Under the pieces are notes generated by a model. It was given only the letters and a program-made list of their open reading frames with translations. It was not told the origin of the DNA and searched no databases. Source: Cognatishimia activa (GTDB taxonomy: Bacteria > Pseudomonadota > Alphaproteobacteria > Rhodobacterales > Rhodobacteraceae). Taken from it: a stretch of DNA of 64,000 bases. A program made the position numbers and the translations under genes. The stretch is taken from assembly GCF_026016445.1 (NCBI RefSeq), contig NZ_CP096147.1, positions 436,501 through 500,500 of the forward strand. The letters are read 5' to 3'. Shown piece after piece: positions 37,379 to 45,634 of the stretch; position 1 is the first letter of the stretch, and every line of letters begins with the position of its first letter.

Positions 37379-38251
37379 TTAGCATTGGTCCATGAGCCAG
37401 TTCCGAACCAGGTTAGTCAGCGCCTTTTGCCGAGGCGTGCGTGGTGTCACGACGAAATACCCATTCTGGGTGGGTAAACTCAGAGCGATGGCTTGTTGAA
37501 GCCGGTATTGGGCCAGTTCTGATGCTACCAAAGCGCGGCTGATTAGGGCGATGCCCTGTCCGGCCAATGCGGCATCGATGGCCAATGAGGTTTGGCTGAA
37601 ACGCATCATGCGCGCGGAACTCTCAGATTGGTGATCCAGAAACGTATCAAGAAAAAGTGGCCATTGACCATGGGCGTCTTCAAGCAAGGTGTGTTTCAAA
37701 AGGTCTTTTGGCTCTTCTATCGGCTCGCCACTTCCGATGAGATCCGGATGGCAAACCGGAATGAGTTCATTTGCAAACAGGCGTTCGGTTTGAAGGCCGT
37801 GGCCAAAAGGTGGCCATCCTTGCCGAATGGCGATGTCCACGCCATCAGATTGAAAATTGGCCAAATGGTTGGATGCATCAAGCCGTAAGCGTATCTCAGG
37901 ATGGTCTTCCGCAAATTGACCAAGTCTCGGAACCAGCCATCGAGCCGCAAATGACGGTGTGGCACTGATGGTAATAACTTTTTCCTTTGGCGCTAGATTT
38001 TCTGTCGCCTCATTTATCAAATCAAAGGCACGACGAATTGTCGGTAAGTAGCTGCGGCCTTCATCTGTCAGGGCCAGGCCACGGGGCTGGCGGTTAAATA
38101 ACTTAACACCCAATAGGTCTTCTAAGCCTCTGACCTGTTGAGCCACAGCACCCTGCGTTACGCCAAGTTCATCTGCCGCTAGACGAAAGTTTAGATGGCG
38201 GCCTGAGGCCTCAAAGCTTTTCAAGGCGTTGAGAGGGGGAAGGCTGCGCAT
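37379..38251 (-). CDS. LysR family regulator
   Basis: A 290-residue LysR protein of the GcvA-like subgroup. The winged helix (LNALKSFEASGRHLNFRLAADELGVTQGAVAQQVRGLEDLLG, within residues 7-50) and effector domain (VITISATPSFAARWLVPRLGQFAEDHPEI) are complete. It is divergent from an SDR gene 115 bases away, with a perfect palindrome between them, so it probably controls the SDR and itself. Its effector is unknown. Confidence 0.88.
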   Translation of the reverse strand: MRSLPPLNALKSFEASGRHLNFRLAADELGVTQGAVAQQVRGLEDLLGVKLFNRQPRGLALTDEGRSYLPTIRRAFDLINEATENLAPKEKVITISATPSFAARWLVPRLGQFAEDHPEIRLRLDASNHLANFQSDGVDIAIRQGWPPFGHGLQTERLFANELIPVCHPDLIGSGEPIEEPKDLLKHTLLEDAHGQWPLFLDTFLDHQSESSARMMRFSQTSLAIDAALAGQGIALISRALVASELAQYRLQQAIALSLPTQNGYFVVTPRTPRQKALTNLVRNWLMDQC

Positions 38252-38263
38252 GGCGAGGTCCTG

Positions 38264-38282
38264 AATGTAGATATTCTACATT
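38264..38282. promoter_or_regulatory. Palindromic operator between LysR and SDR genes
   Basis: AATGTAGATATTCTACATT is a perfect 19-bp palindrome (8-bp arms, TAT spacer). It lies just before the LysR start and within the divergent promoter, and contains a T-N11-A spacing as expected for LysR binding. Confidence 0.7.
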
Positions 38283-38365
38283 CTTATGGAAGAATTACTG
38301 ATTAGTCAAAATGCTTGAAGATACGCAGAATGAGTTTGGTTTGAAGATATCGAAGGATATGTAAA

Positions 38366-39073
38366 TTGGCGGATCAAAAAGTAGCAATCATCATGGGCGG
38401 TGGAAGCGGCATGGGCGCAGATAGTGCGCGTCGCTTGGCGGAAAATGGATTTCACGTCGCGATTTTATCCTCTTCTGGCAAAGGGGAGGCTCTTGCAAAG
38501 GGGCTTGGAGGGATCGGGATGACAGGCACAAATCGGTCTAGCGAAGATATGCAAAAGCTTGTCGACATGGCGATGGACAAATGGGGTCGCATCGACGTGC
38601 TCGTAAATTCAGCCGGTCATGGCCCTCGCGCTGCTGTACTAGAGATCAGCGATGCCTACTGGCATGAAGGTATGGAGGTTTATTTCCTCAATGCCGTGCG
38701 TGCAGCGCGTATCGTGGCGCCGATCATGCTCAAACAGAAATATGGATCGATCATCAATATCTCGACCTTTGCAGCATTCGAGCCGGATCCGGTTTTTCCA
38801 ACCTCAGGAGTAATGCGAGCAGGGCTTGCGGCCTATACCAAGCTGTTTGCGGATAAATATGCCGCCGAGAATGTGCGGATGAATAACGTCTTGCCGGGCT
38901 TCATAGACAGCCTACCTGAAAACCCCGATTGGAAAGCGCGTATTCCGATGGACCGCTATGGCAAATCCTATGAAGAAATTGCGTCGACAGTCGCATTTTT
39001 AGCCTCTGATGGTGCAGGATATATCACAGGTCAAAACATTCGGGTTGATGGTGGTATCACTCGTTCTGTTTGA
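38366..39073 (+). CDS. Atypical SDR-family protein lacking the catalytic Tyr/Lys
   Basis: A 235-residue short-chain dehydrogenase-like protein starting at TTG 38366 after GAAGGA. The N-terminal GGGSGMGADSARRLAENGFHVAIL and VNSAGHGPRAA look like a working cofactor fold, and the end FLASDGAGYITGQNIRVDGGITR is normal. At the place of the YxxxK catalytic pair it reads PTSGVMRAGLAAYTK: Ser stands for Tyr and Arg for Lys. The canonical oxidoreductase mechanism is therefore unlikely; it may bind cofactor without catalysis or use another mechanism. Substrate unknown. Probably controlled by the divergent LysR. Confidence 0.82.
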   Translation: MADQKVAIIMGGGSGMGADSARRLAENGFHVAILSSSGKGEALAKGLGGIGMTGTNRSSEDMQKLVDMAMDKWGRIDVLVNSAGHGPRAAVLEISDAYWHEGMEVYFLNAVRAARIVAPIMLKQKYGSIINISTFAAFEPDPVFPTSGVMRAGLAAYTKLFADKYAAENVRMNNVLPGFIDSLPENPDWKARIPMDRYGKSYEEIASTVAFLASDGAGYITGQNIRVDGGITRSV

Positions 39074-39309
39074 TCCGAAAGAACATCCCAGAGTACCCTG
39101 TTTGGCGATGCGCATAGGCACTTTTAGCTGCGCCTGTGCAATCGATCATATTTCATGGCAATGGCTGCTCAGGCCAAACAGGGCTCAATTCTACTCCAGT
39201 TGTGAGAACTGAGTGGCAAAACTCTTCGTGATGGAATGCAAACCGCACGACTAACCGAGGTTAAATCTAACCTAGGCGCTTAAAGTCTGTCTAAGGTATT
39301 GAGAACTAA
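39074..39309. other. Intergenic region up to the island's left edge
   Basis: No gene seen. It separates the SDR gene from the 45-bp tRNA-Cys fragment. Confidence 0.5.
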
Positions 39310-39354
39310 TGGAGGCGAGTACCGGAATCGAACCGGTGTACACGGATTTGCAAT
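39310..39354 (-). repeat. attachment-site copy: 3' fragment of tRNA-Cys
   Basis: Forty-five bases identical to 47084-47128. On the minus strand it runs from the tRNA anticodon loop to the CCA end. Identity stops at both edges. Just inside the island, AGTGTGTAA occurs at 39391-39399 and 39403-39411, a possible pair of integrase arm sites. Confidence 0.9.
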
Positions 39355-39786
39355 TATTTAGACAATAATAAAAACAGTTAATTACACTTTAGTGTGTAAC
39401 AAAGTGTGTAAGTTTTTGTGTCGCGTAAACGAATATTTTGTCATATTTATTTCGATCCACAACATAGCTCGGGCCAAGGAAACTTGAATGAAGTTTGAGC
39501 GGAATGCCAATATTCGCTGGGTCCCACACCAATGTCGAAAATGCGGACAAAGTAGATTTTGTCTTTTGCAAATTGAACTTCTGCATTGAAGTGATCGCAG
39601 CCATATCGGCAACCGGATGACAAGCATTGGCTGCGCAAATCTCATTTATCTGACTTGCGAATTGAGTTGCTGTTCGGCGCTCCCATTTAGATGTTTGAAG
39701 GTGGGCCCAAAACATGGAAAGCGAGCTAAGGGATCTCGCACTCGAGTGCCCAAACATATTGTTCAATTTTTCGCCTTGCTGCAAAG
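39355..39786. other. Left end of the island, no supported gene
   Basis: AT-rich. A minus-strand open frame crosses it (39389-39895), but it overlaps the TetR gene start and shows no family motif, so it is not called. Short direct repeats lie near the edge. Confidence 0.5.
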
Positions 39787-39802
39787 TATACCGTTCGGTA
39801 TA
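39787..39802. promoter_or_regulatory. Palindromic operator upstream of the island TetR gene
   Basis: TATACCGTTCGGTATA, a perfect palindrome with 7-bp arms, lies 26 bases before the TetR start, where it would overlap the promoter. Related sites occur at 42053-42096. This suggests autorepression. Confidence 0.7.
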
Positions 39803-39827
39803 TTCCACCAAAACCAAGTGAGGCAAA

Positions 39828-40397
39828 ATGCGTGCACCCAAACGTGAACATTTGTTAAATACAGCGGAGACCCTTTTTGCCAAAGAAGGGTTCAAAGGCG
39901 TATCGGTCAGCCAACTCCTTGATGAAGCGGGTGTCGCTAAGATGACGCTCTACAAGGGGTTTGAGAGTAAAGAGGAACTCATTCGAGAAACCCTACGGCG
40001 GCGCGCATCGCGATTGCACTCGCTTTTGGCGGAATTCACCGAAAAAGAAGGCCTTAATCCTCAGGAACGCCTCCTTGCGTGCTTCGATGGCGCTAAAAGT
40101 ATTGCCTCCCGACAAGATTTCAACGGTTGTTACTTCATAAATGCTCTTGCTGAGTTTGGTAATGAAGACGGGGCTGAAGCCGAGATTGCGCGCCATCATA
40201 AGGAGAATATCATAAAGTTGCTGCGTGACCTCTGTGAAGAGTGTGACGTGCCGGATGCTTTGGAACTGGCGAAAACCATGCATTTGCTGATCGAGGGCGC
40301 TACGACAGCGCATATGGCCCTAAATGATTTGGGAAACTTTGATCGTGCGAAACACATAGCGCAAGCTTTGCTCGCAGACGCGATGCGCAAGAACTGA
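39828..40397 (+). CDS. TetR family regulator of the island
   Basis: A 189-residue TetR protein. The N-terminal helix-turn-helix (LLNTAETLFAKEGFKGVSVSQLLDEAGVAKMTLYKGFESKEELI, within residues 9-53) is canonical, and the C-terminal helical domain (GATTAHMALNDLGNFDRAKHIAQAL) is the ligand and dimer part. GAGG precedes the ATG. A palindrome overlaps its probable promoter, and two more precede the downstream metallo-hydrolase gene. It is likely the local repressor of the island cargo, released by a hydrophobic substrate. That ligand is unknown. Confidence 0.88.
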   Translation: MRAPKREHLLNTAETLFAKEGFKGVSVSQLLDEAGVAKMTLYKGFESKEELIRETLRRRASRLHSLLAEFTEKEGLNPQERLLACFDGAKSIASRQDFNGCYFINALAEFGNEDGAEAEIARHHKENIIKLLRDLCEECDVPDALELAKTMHLLIEGATTAHMALNDLGNFDRAKHIAQALLADAMRKN

Positions 40398-40504
40398 AGA
40401 ACGCGGCAACGCGAGCCCAAACTGCATTTGCGATCAAGGATCAATGCAAATCACCACAATTCACGGTGATGAAACACGGTTTATATCAGAAAAATGAGGA
40501 TATC

Positions 40505-41434
40505 ATGATTTCGGAGTCTCAGCTTCATCCAGACCTTAGTGATACCTTTCGGTTCTTGCCGGTGCTGCCATATTATCATCGCTCTATGATCCCGTTCGGT
40601 CGTACAATTTACAATGCTAGCTCGGGTACAAAAGTGGAATTTGGTGTTTCTGTTAAGGAATACTCAGTAGAGCACCTTTGTTTGCGTGTGTTTGAACCAC
40701 TTACCGGCAGTAATGGTGCAGCTGTGCTTTGGATTCACGGTGGCGGCTTTGTCGCTGGCACGACCCAACAAGTGAACGACGTTGCATCGCGTTTCGCTAG
40801 GTGGCTGAGCGCAAGCATTGTGACGGTGGAGTACAGGTGGGCGCCTCGTGACCCATTCCCCGCTGCACTGGACGATGTTTTCCATGCTTGGCAGTGGATA
40901 CTGGAGCAAGAAGTGTATGACAATGACCGGATTGCAATTCTAGGCCAAAGCGCTGGCGGAGGGCTGGCTGCTTCGCTGGTTCAACGAATTCACGATGAGG
41001 GTGGTCCTCAACCCGTCGCTCAGGTTCTTCATTATCCGATGCTTGATGATCGAACAGCTGCCAATCGTCAACTCGATAAAAACAAGTATAAGCTTTGGAC
41101 AAATCACGTGAACCGAGTGGCTTGGAATGCCTATCTGGGAGGGCATGAAGCTGGAGCCACATCCTTACCGCAATACGCCTCGGCAGCGCGTCGTAAAGAT
41201 TTGTCAGATTTGCCGCCAACATGGCTTGGCGTGGGCACTTTCGACCTATTTTACAAAGAGTCTAAGTCCTATGCGGAAAGGCTGGAGACCGCGGGTGTCG
41301 AAGTTGAAACCCACTATGTGCCAGGCGCACCGCATGTATTTGAGGTCATGGCATCGGATTGGAAAGGGTCCACAGGATTCTTGGAGGCAACGCGCCGTTT
41401 TCTCAAGCGTCACCTTCGGCCAGCTAAATCATAA
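40505..41434 (+). CDS. Alpha/beta-hydrolase, hormone-sensitive-lipase (family IV) esterase
   Basis: A 309-residue esterase. The oxyanion-hole motif IHGGGF is at residues 77-82 and the nucleophile motif GQSAGG has Ser149; the acid is probably Asp in GVGTFDLFY and the base His in PGAPHVFEVM. It has no signal peptide, so it acts in the cytoplasm. I chose ATG 40505 because GAGGA precedes it. It follows the TetR gene by about 100 bases. It should hydrolyse short- to medium-chain esters; its real substrate is unknown. A stable hairpin lies just after its stop. Confidence 0.88.
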   Translation: MISESQLHPDLSDTFRFLPVLPYYHRSMIPFGRTIYNASSGTKVEFGVSVKEYSVEHLCLRVFEPLTGSNGAAVLWIHGGGFVAGTTQQVNDVASRFARWLSASIVTVEYRWAPRDPFPAALDDVFHAWQWILEQEVYDNDRIAILGQSAGGGLAASLVQRIHDEGGPQPVAQVLHYPMLDDRTAANRQLDKNKYKLWTNHVNRVAWNAYLGGHEAGATSLPQYASAARRKDLSDLPPTWLGVGTFDLFYKESKSYAERLETAGVEVETHYVPGAPHVFEVMASDWKGSTGFLEATRRFLKRHLRPAKS

Positions 41435-41446
41435 AAATGAGAAGTG

Positions 41447-41490
41447 ATCATCACTGGAATGTGGGCCCAACACAGCATTCCGGTGATGAT
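41447..41490. terminator. Long hairpin after the island esterase
   Basis: ATCATCACTGGAATG pairs with CATTCCGGTGATGAT, a 15-bp stem with one G-T wobble, 13 bases after the esterase stop. No T-run follows. It probably ends the TetR-esterase transcript. Confidence 0.6.
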
Positions 41491-42423
41491 ATGAAGATGA
41501 CTGCAAGGAGCAGTTTGCAGCTATTCCTTTTGAACAGGCTGCAACTTTGGACCATTTATCCACGATCCAATGCCAGACGTGCAAAACAAACCTCTTTAAT
41601 ATTGCAACGATATTGATCTTAGCTCTGAGTGAACCTTCGAGTACAAATTTCAGGCCCACTATTGTTGAGTTGCATTGCTGGAAACTCGCTAACGATTCGC
41701 TAAAATGGACGTTGGGCTCCGTAGAAGGCCTACATTTTCATCCTCATTTACCCTGACTTATCCCTTTGATCATCGGGGCCACGGTACGCTTGTTAAAGCA
41801 TTTCAATCTCAAATTTGGATTTGCACCAGCTATCAAAGTCGCGGCACCAAACTCATCGCAGGAATGAGTGCGTAATCCGTTAGGGACGGCAAAATTCCAT
41901 CTGTTTTCAAGGTGAAAACACTTTTCTAGTCAGGCGTGAAGCGATGAGGTGATCTCTTTTCACTCGAACCCTTGCAACATCGAACTGACTTTCATCATGG
42001 CAAACGAAGAATTCCGTTGGGTACAGCCTTATATTTATGACTTGCCAAAGGGAGACCGTTTGGTCTACCTAATGTGAGAATATACCAATCGGTCTACTCA
42101 TTGCGCGAACAACGTGATCTCAAGTCGCTGATCAATTGAGACGATGTTTTCGTGATAGGCCAAGCCCAAAACGGGGCATCTGAACAAGAAGACTCGGTGG
42201 AGGTCAAGAATGAACGAGGAAACTGGAAATGACACCAACCGAGCCGAAGCAACCGTTTCTGCCAATCTTGATATCCATCTTGAAAGGTGGGCGTCGAGAG
42301 ACGACGAAGCTTCGCTTACAGCACAATGACGGTTGAGTAGGTCCTGTTTGCTCAGTCGTTGCAGCATACAGCTAGTTTTCCGCCATCTCAAACACCCTGA
42401 TCCCTAAGACAGAAGTCACCTCA
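41491..42423. other. Long intergenic region inside the island
   Basis: About 930 bases with no supported gene. It holds the two TetR-type palindromes (42053-42096) and presumably the promoter of the metallo-hydrolase cluster. Short open frames here have no recognisable motif; some may be decayed genes. Confidence 0.5.
42053..42096. promoter_or_regulatory. Two TetR-type palindromes upstream of the metallo-hydrolase cluster
   Basis: AGACCGTTTGGTCT (42053-42066) has perfect 5-bp arms and TATACCAATCGGTCTA (42081-42096) has near-perfect arms. Both share the ACC-N4-GGT core of the palindrome before the TetR gene. Centres are 29 bp apart. Confidence 0.6.
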
Positions 42424-43575
42424 ATGCTTTCTAAACTCGTCAAACTCGTCCTCGCCATGGTAGTGCTCACGGTTATCTTCTTAGCCTCCAAAACGGCCTT
42501 TGCCGTGATTATGGCCCTGATCTTGTCGCTTGTGGCGCTCGCGCTTTGGGTCAAAGGTGGAGCGCAGTCCGCTGCAAGTTCGATTCCGACAAAGTTTGAT
42601 GACACGCCCTTTCGCACGTACGAAGCTGTTGTGCCGGGCAGCCCGCTAAAGCTGCTACATTTCATTTCGGAGGCCAACGAGATCAACGTTTCCAGTTCGC
42701 TGGTTATGGGTGATCACGAACTCATTTGCTTTACAGCGCAGCCGACTAAGTATTCAGCAGAACGCCTTGCGGATGTGATCGAAGAAACCGGTCGCAAGTT
42801 AACCTATATCTATCTTGATCACGCCCATCTGGACCACTCTCAAGGAGCCACCGAGCTGCTTAAACGGTTCCCGGATGCCAAATGTGTTGCTGCCCCCCGC
42901 GTGGCACAACTGCAGCAACTCCGTATCGAAGCCGATGACAATATGGCACGCAAGCGTTACGGCGATAACGCTGCGGTGCCTTCGGTTAAGTTTGAGGCAT
43001 GGGACACCGACAAGATCATGCTGGAAGGCCGTGAAATCCACCTTTGGCATGACCAATACGGCGACGTCGGCGTAGGCCATGAGGACGAACCGCACACAGT
43101 GGCCTATATCCCTGACCTCAAGGCATTGTTGCCAACCGACATATGCTATTTTGGCGGTCACGTTATGATGGGTGGCAGCACGCCAACCAGCCGCGCCAAA
43201 GTCAAAGAGCAGCTGCGCGAGTGGATGAAAATGGACCTAGAAGTCGTCATCCCCGGGCATATCCTGCGCAGCTGGAGTGCAGACCTGACACCTCAGGCAA
43301 CCATGGAATACAGCCTTAAGTACATCGAGGACTATGAAGCCGCGCTGGAAACCTGCAAAACTGCTGACGAGGTCATCGCTAAGATGTTGGCCATCTACCC
43401 GAAGCAGGAACACGTTTCAGCTCTGTATCTGGGCACATATGTCCACTTCGAAGAGATGCACCGTCTTCTGTTCAATCCGCGCATCGAAAAGATCTTTGCG
43501 CTGATGCCCAAAGGGCTCTCCAAGTGGATCAACAAATCTATGTTCGCGGCTCGCGTGAAGGCCGCCAACCCCTAG
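42424..43575 (+). CDS. Membrane-anchored metallo-beta-lactamase-fold hydrolase
   Basis: A 383-residue protein. Two hydrophobic helices (about residues 5-22 and 25-43) anchor it. The zinc-binding motif HAHLDH is at residues 133-138, with the later metal-binding residues likely in the TDICYFGGHVMMGG and PGHILRSW segments. This is the metallo-beta-lactamase fold shared by lactonases, glyoxalase II-like and alkylsulfatase-like enzymes; the sequence does not fix the reaction. It heads the cluster with the NTF2-like protein, the second hydrolase and the FadL-type channel. Two operators of TetR type precede it. Confidence 0.82.
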   Translation: MLSKLVKLVLAMVVLTVIFLASKTAFAVIMALILSLVALALWVKGGAQSAASSIPTKFDDTPFRTYEAVVPGSPLKLLHFISEANEINVSSSLVMGDHELICFTAQPTKYSAERLADVIEETGRKLTYIYLDHAHLDHSQGATELLKRFPDAKCVAAPRVAQLQQLRIEADDNMARKRYGDNAAVPSVKFEAWDTDKIMLEGREIHLWHDQYGDVGVGHEDEPHTVAYIPDLKALLPTDICYFGGHVMMGGSTPTSRAKVKEQLREWMKMDLEVVIPGHILRSWSADLTPQATMEYSLKYIEDYEAALETCKTADEVIAKMLAIYPKQEHVSALYLGTYVHFEEMHRLLFNPRIEKIFALMPKGLSKWINKSMFAARVKAANP

Positions 43576-43715
43576 CATTCGGCCCCCGTATCATCTTGGC
43601 ACTTTCCCATTCTGTTGCGGTGAAACGGGACGAAATATTGCTGAACAGCGACAAGCGATCAAACTCAAACACCGCCGATGTATATCGAAAAACTAAGCAT
43701 AAGACGGAGGAAAAC

Positions 43716-44366
43716 ATGCTTTTCAAAATGCTCAAAACAGGCGCTGCTCTCGCAGTGCTAGCAAGCGCCCCAGCATTCGCAGTTGCAGAGACTGCAGCGG
43801 GCAATGACGCCAATGACAAAACCAATATGGGTGCACTAGGCATCTCAAGCGATCTTCAGAGTGTAATTGCGAAATTTGCCACCGCACAAAAGGCGGAATT
43901 TGACCGCGAAACCACAGAAGCAGAGATTTCGAGCTGGTTTTTCGACGTTTACATTCCGACTTGGGTAGCCGTCGGTAATGGTGAGCTTGATCGTGGTCCG
44001 GAATTCGTTCTGGATTTTTGGAGCACGCCAATGTTCGTCACCGGCGACGAGCCTTATATGGCGCTTTGGCTGACCGAAGATAGCCATGTCGTCGAATTCC
44101 TTGCGATGCAGCACCGGTTCCTAAAAGCCAAGGGTTTCACACATACGCACGTCCCTGACAGCAAGGTTCGCGCGTACAATGGTTTGGGCGGCGCTGTTGA
44201 GGTGATCTGGTCACGTCGCGCAGCCGACAACAGCGAGATCCAGCGCTATGTCGTCCACTTCGAGGTCGCCAAAATGAATGGCACCTGGAAGATCATAGGC
44301 GGCCACACCCGCACCACCGACGCTGAAAAAGACGGCGATACAATCGACGGTGCTTGGGCACTGTAA
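43716..44366 (+). CDS. Secreted NTF2/SnoaL-like protein
   Basis: A 216-residue protein with a signal peptide (MLFKMLKTGAALAVLASAPAFA, cleaved before VAETA). The mature part has the look of an NTF2/SnoaL fold: EISSWFFDVYIPTWVAVGNGELDRG early, a middle strand region (YMALWLTEDSHVVEFLAMQHRFL), and the closing VHFEVAKMNGTWKIIGGHTRTTD. Such folds act as binding proteins, isomerases or lyases. GGAGG precedes the ATG. It should be periplasmic, between the outer-membrane channel and the cytoplasmic hydrolases. Function is not recognised. Confidence 0.72.
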   Translation: MLFKMLKTGAALAVLASAPAFAVAETAAGNDANDKTNMGALGISSDLQSVIAKFATAQKAEFDRETTEAEISSWFFDVYIPTWVAVGNGELDRGPEFVLDFWSTPMFVTGDEPYMALWLTEDSHVVEFLAMQHRFLKAKGFTHTHVPDSKVRAYNGLGGAVEVIWSRRAADNSEIQRYVVHFEVAKMNGTWKIIGGHTRTTDAEKDGDTIDGAWAL

Positions 44367-44424
44367 AAGCTGTGAACGTAGCGCAGGTTCCCGATTTGAT
44401 GGGTCGATTTCTGGAGGAGAAATC

Positions 44425-45327
44425 ATGAGTTTTGAAGAAGTAATGATCCCCGCTGAGGGCGGGGTGGAACTTCACGCCTGGGTCTTTCGTCCAGAGGGTT
44501 TCGAAGGGCCACGTCCCGCCATCACAATGGCACATGGTTTTGGCGGTATAAAATATGTTGGCCTCAAAGCTTACGCGGAGTTGTTTGCGGAGCACGGTTA
44601 TGTTGTCGTAGTACATGACCACCGCGGGTTCGGTTTTAGCGGCGGTGACATCCGCGGTGATATCGACCCTTGGCAACAGATCGCGGACTGGCGTCGTGTG
44701 ATTTCTTATACAGAAGCGCTCGAAGAGGTTGACCCGACTCGGATAGGGCTCTGGGGATCAAGCTACGCTGGCGGGCACGCCTTTGTTCTTGGTGCAACCG
44801 ACAGACGGTTGAAGGCGATCGTATCGCAGATCCCGACTATTAGTGGATATGAGCAGGGGTTGCGGCGCATTCCTGAAGAATTCCGGGCGATGGTCGAGGC
44901 GAAGTTCGATGCAGATGAACGCGCACAGCTAAATGGTGAGCCGCCGGCGATGCAATTGATGCTGAGTGCTGACCCTAACGTACCTGCGGTATATCACTCT
45001 CAGGATGCGATTGATTTGATTGGTCAGTTTGAATACCCGGAAGGGATTTCGACGGACGAATTTGTGACCGTCCGCTCTAGCCGCCGCGCGATGATGTATG
45101 AGCCAGGTGCTTGGGTTCCGAGGGTCTCTCCGACGCCAGTACTAATGGTGGTTGCATCTCAGGACACTGTAACTCCAACAGAAATGCAGCTCGAGGCTTA
45201 TGAAAAGTTGCACGAGCCGAAGCGGTTGGAACTGTATGAAGGCGGGCATTTCGATGCCTACGTCAATCAGTTTGAAAAGACCAGTGGGGCTGCGTTGAAG
45301 TGGTTCCTTGAGCACTTAGCGCCATAA
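44425..45327 (+). CDS. Alpha/beta-hydrolase with GxSYxG nucleophile motif
   Basis: A 300-residue hydrolase. HGFGGIK near residue 37 forms the oxyanion region; the nucleophile motif LWGSSYAGGHAF (Ser113) is the GxSYxG form of X-prolyl peptidase/CocE-type and dienelactone-hydrolase-like enzymes; the acid is probably in VVASQDTVTP and the base His in YEGGHFDAYV. No signal peptide. GGAGGA precedes ATG 44425. It is 58 bases after the NTF2-like gene. It probably cleaves an ester, lactone or amide produced or imported by the cluster. Confidence 0.85.
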   Translation: MSFEEVMIPAEGGVELHAWVFRPEGFEGPRPAITMAHGFGGIKYVGLKAYAELFAEHGYVVVVHDHRGFGFSGGDIRGDIDPWQQIADWRRVISYTEALEEVDPTRIGLWGSSYAGGHAFVLGATDRRLKAIVSQIPTISGYEQGLRRIPEEFRAMVEAKFDADERAQLNGEPPAMQLMLSADPNVPAVYHSQDAIDLIGQFEYPEGISTDEFVTVRSSRRAMMYEPGAWVPRVSPTPVLMVVASQDTVTPTEMQLEAYEKLHEPKRLELYEGGHFDAYVNQFEKTSGAALKWFLEHLAP

Positions 45328-45634
45328 CTTAGGTAACACACAAAATTGATGCCTTTTAGGCATTGCAACCGCAACCACCGTATCACCGGAGGTTGCGGAC
45401 TGGAGGAGATTTGGCCCCACTTCACTCGGCTGAATGGTGCCCAACGGTCATAGAATGCCGGACGCACACTTGGCACGGAATGGTGCTTAAGGTGAACTCG
45501 ATGAAGGTCGTTCTCGGTTCATCTTTTGAGGGGGCAACTGTTTTGGTGCGCCGTACGGCACGCCAATAGAGGTCTGCCTATCCGACTAGTTTCTTCTCCA
45601 AAATCAAACCTTCTAAATAAAGGGACAACTGAAG
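45328..45634. other. Gap before the FadL-type gene
   Basis: About 300 bases without a supported gene. Hairpins are present at 45349-45363 (ATGCCT/AGGCAT) and at 45369-45398 (CCGCAACC/GGTTGCGG, 14-base loop); either might attenuate transcription into the channel gene. Confidence 0.5.

Noticed and set aside
39389..39895. Minus-strand 168-codon open frame at the left end of the island, considered as an integrase remnant
   Set aside because: It lacks the R-H-x-x-R-Y pattern of tyrosine recombinases, overlaps the TetR start, and shows no motif.
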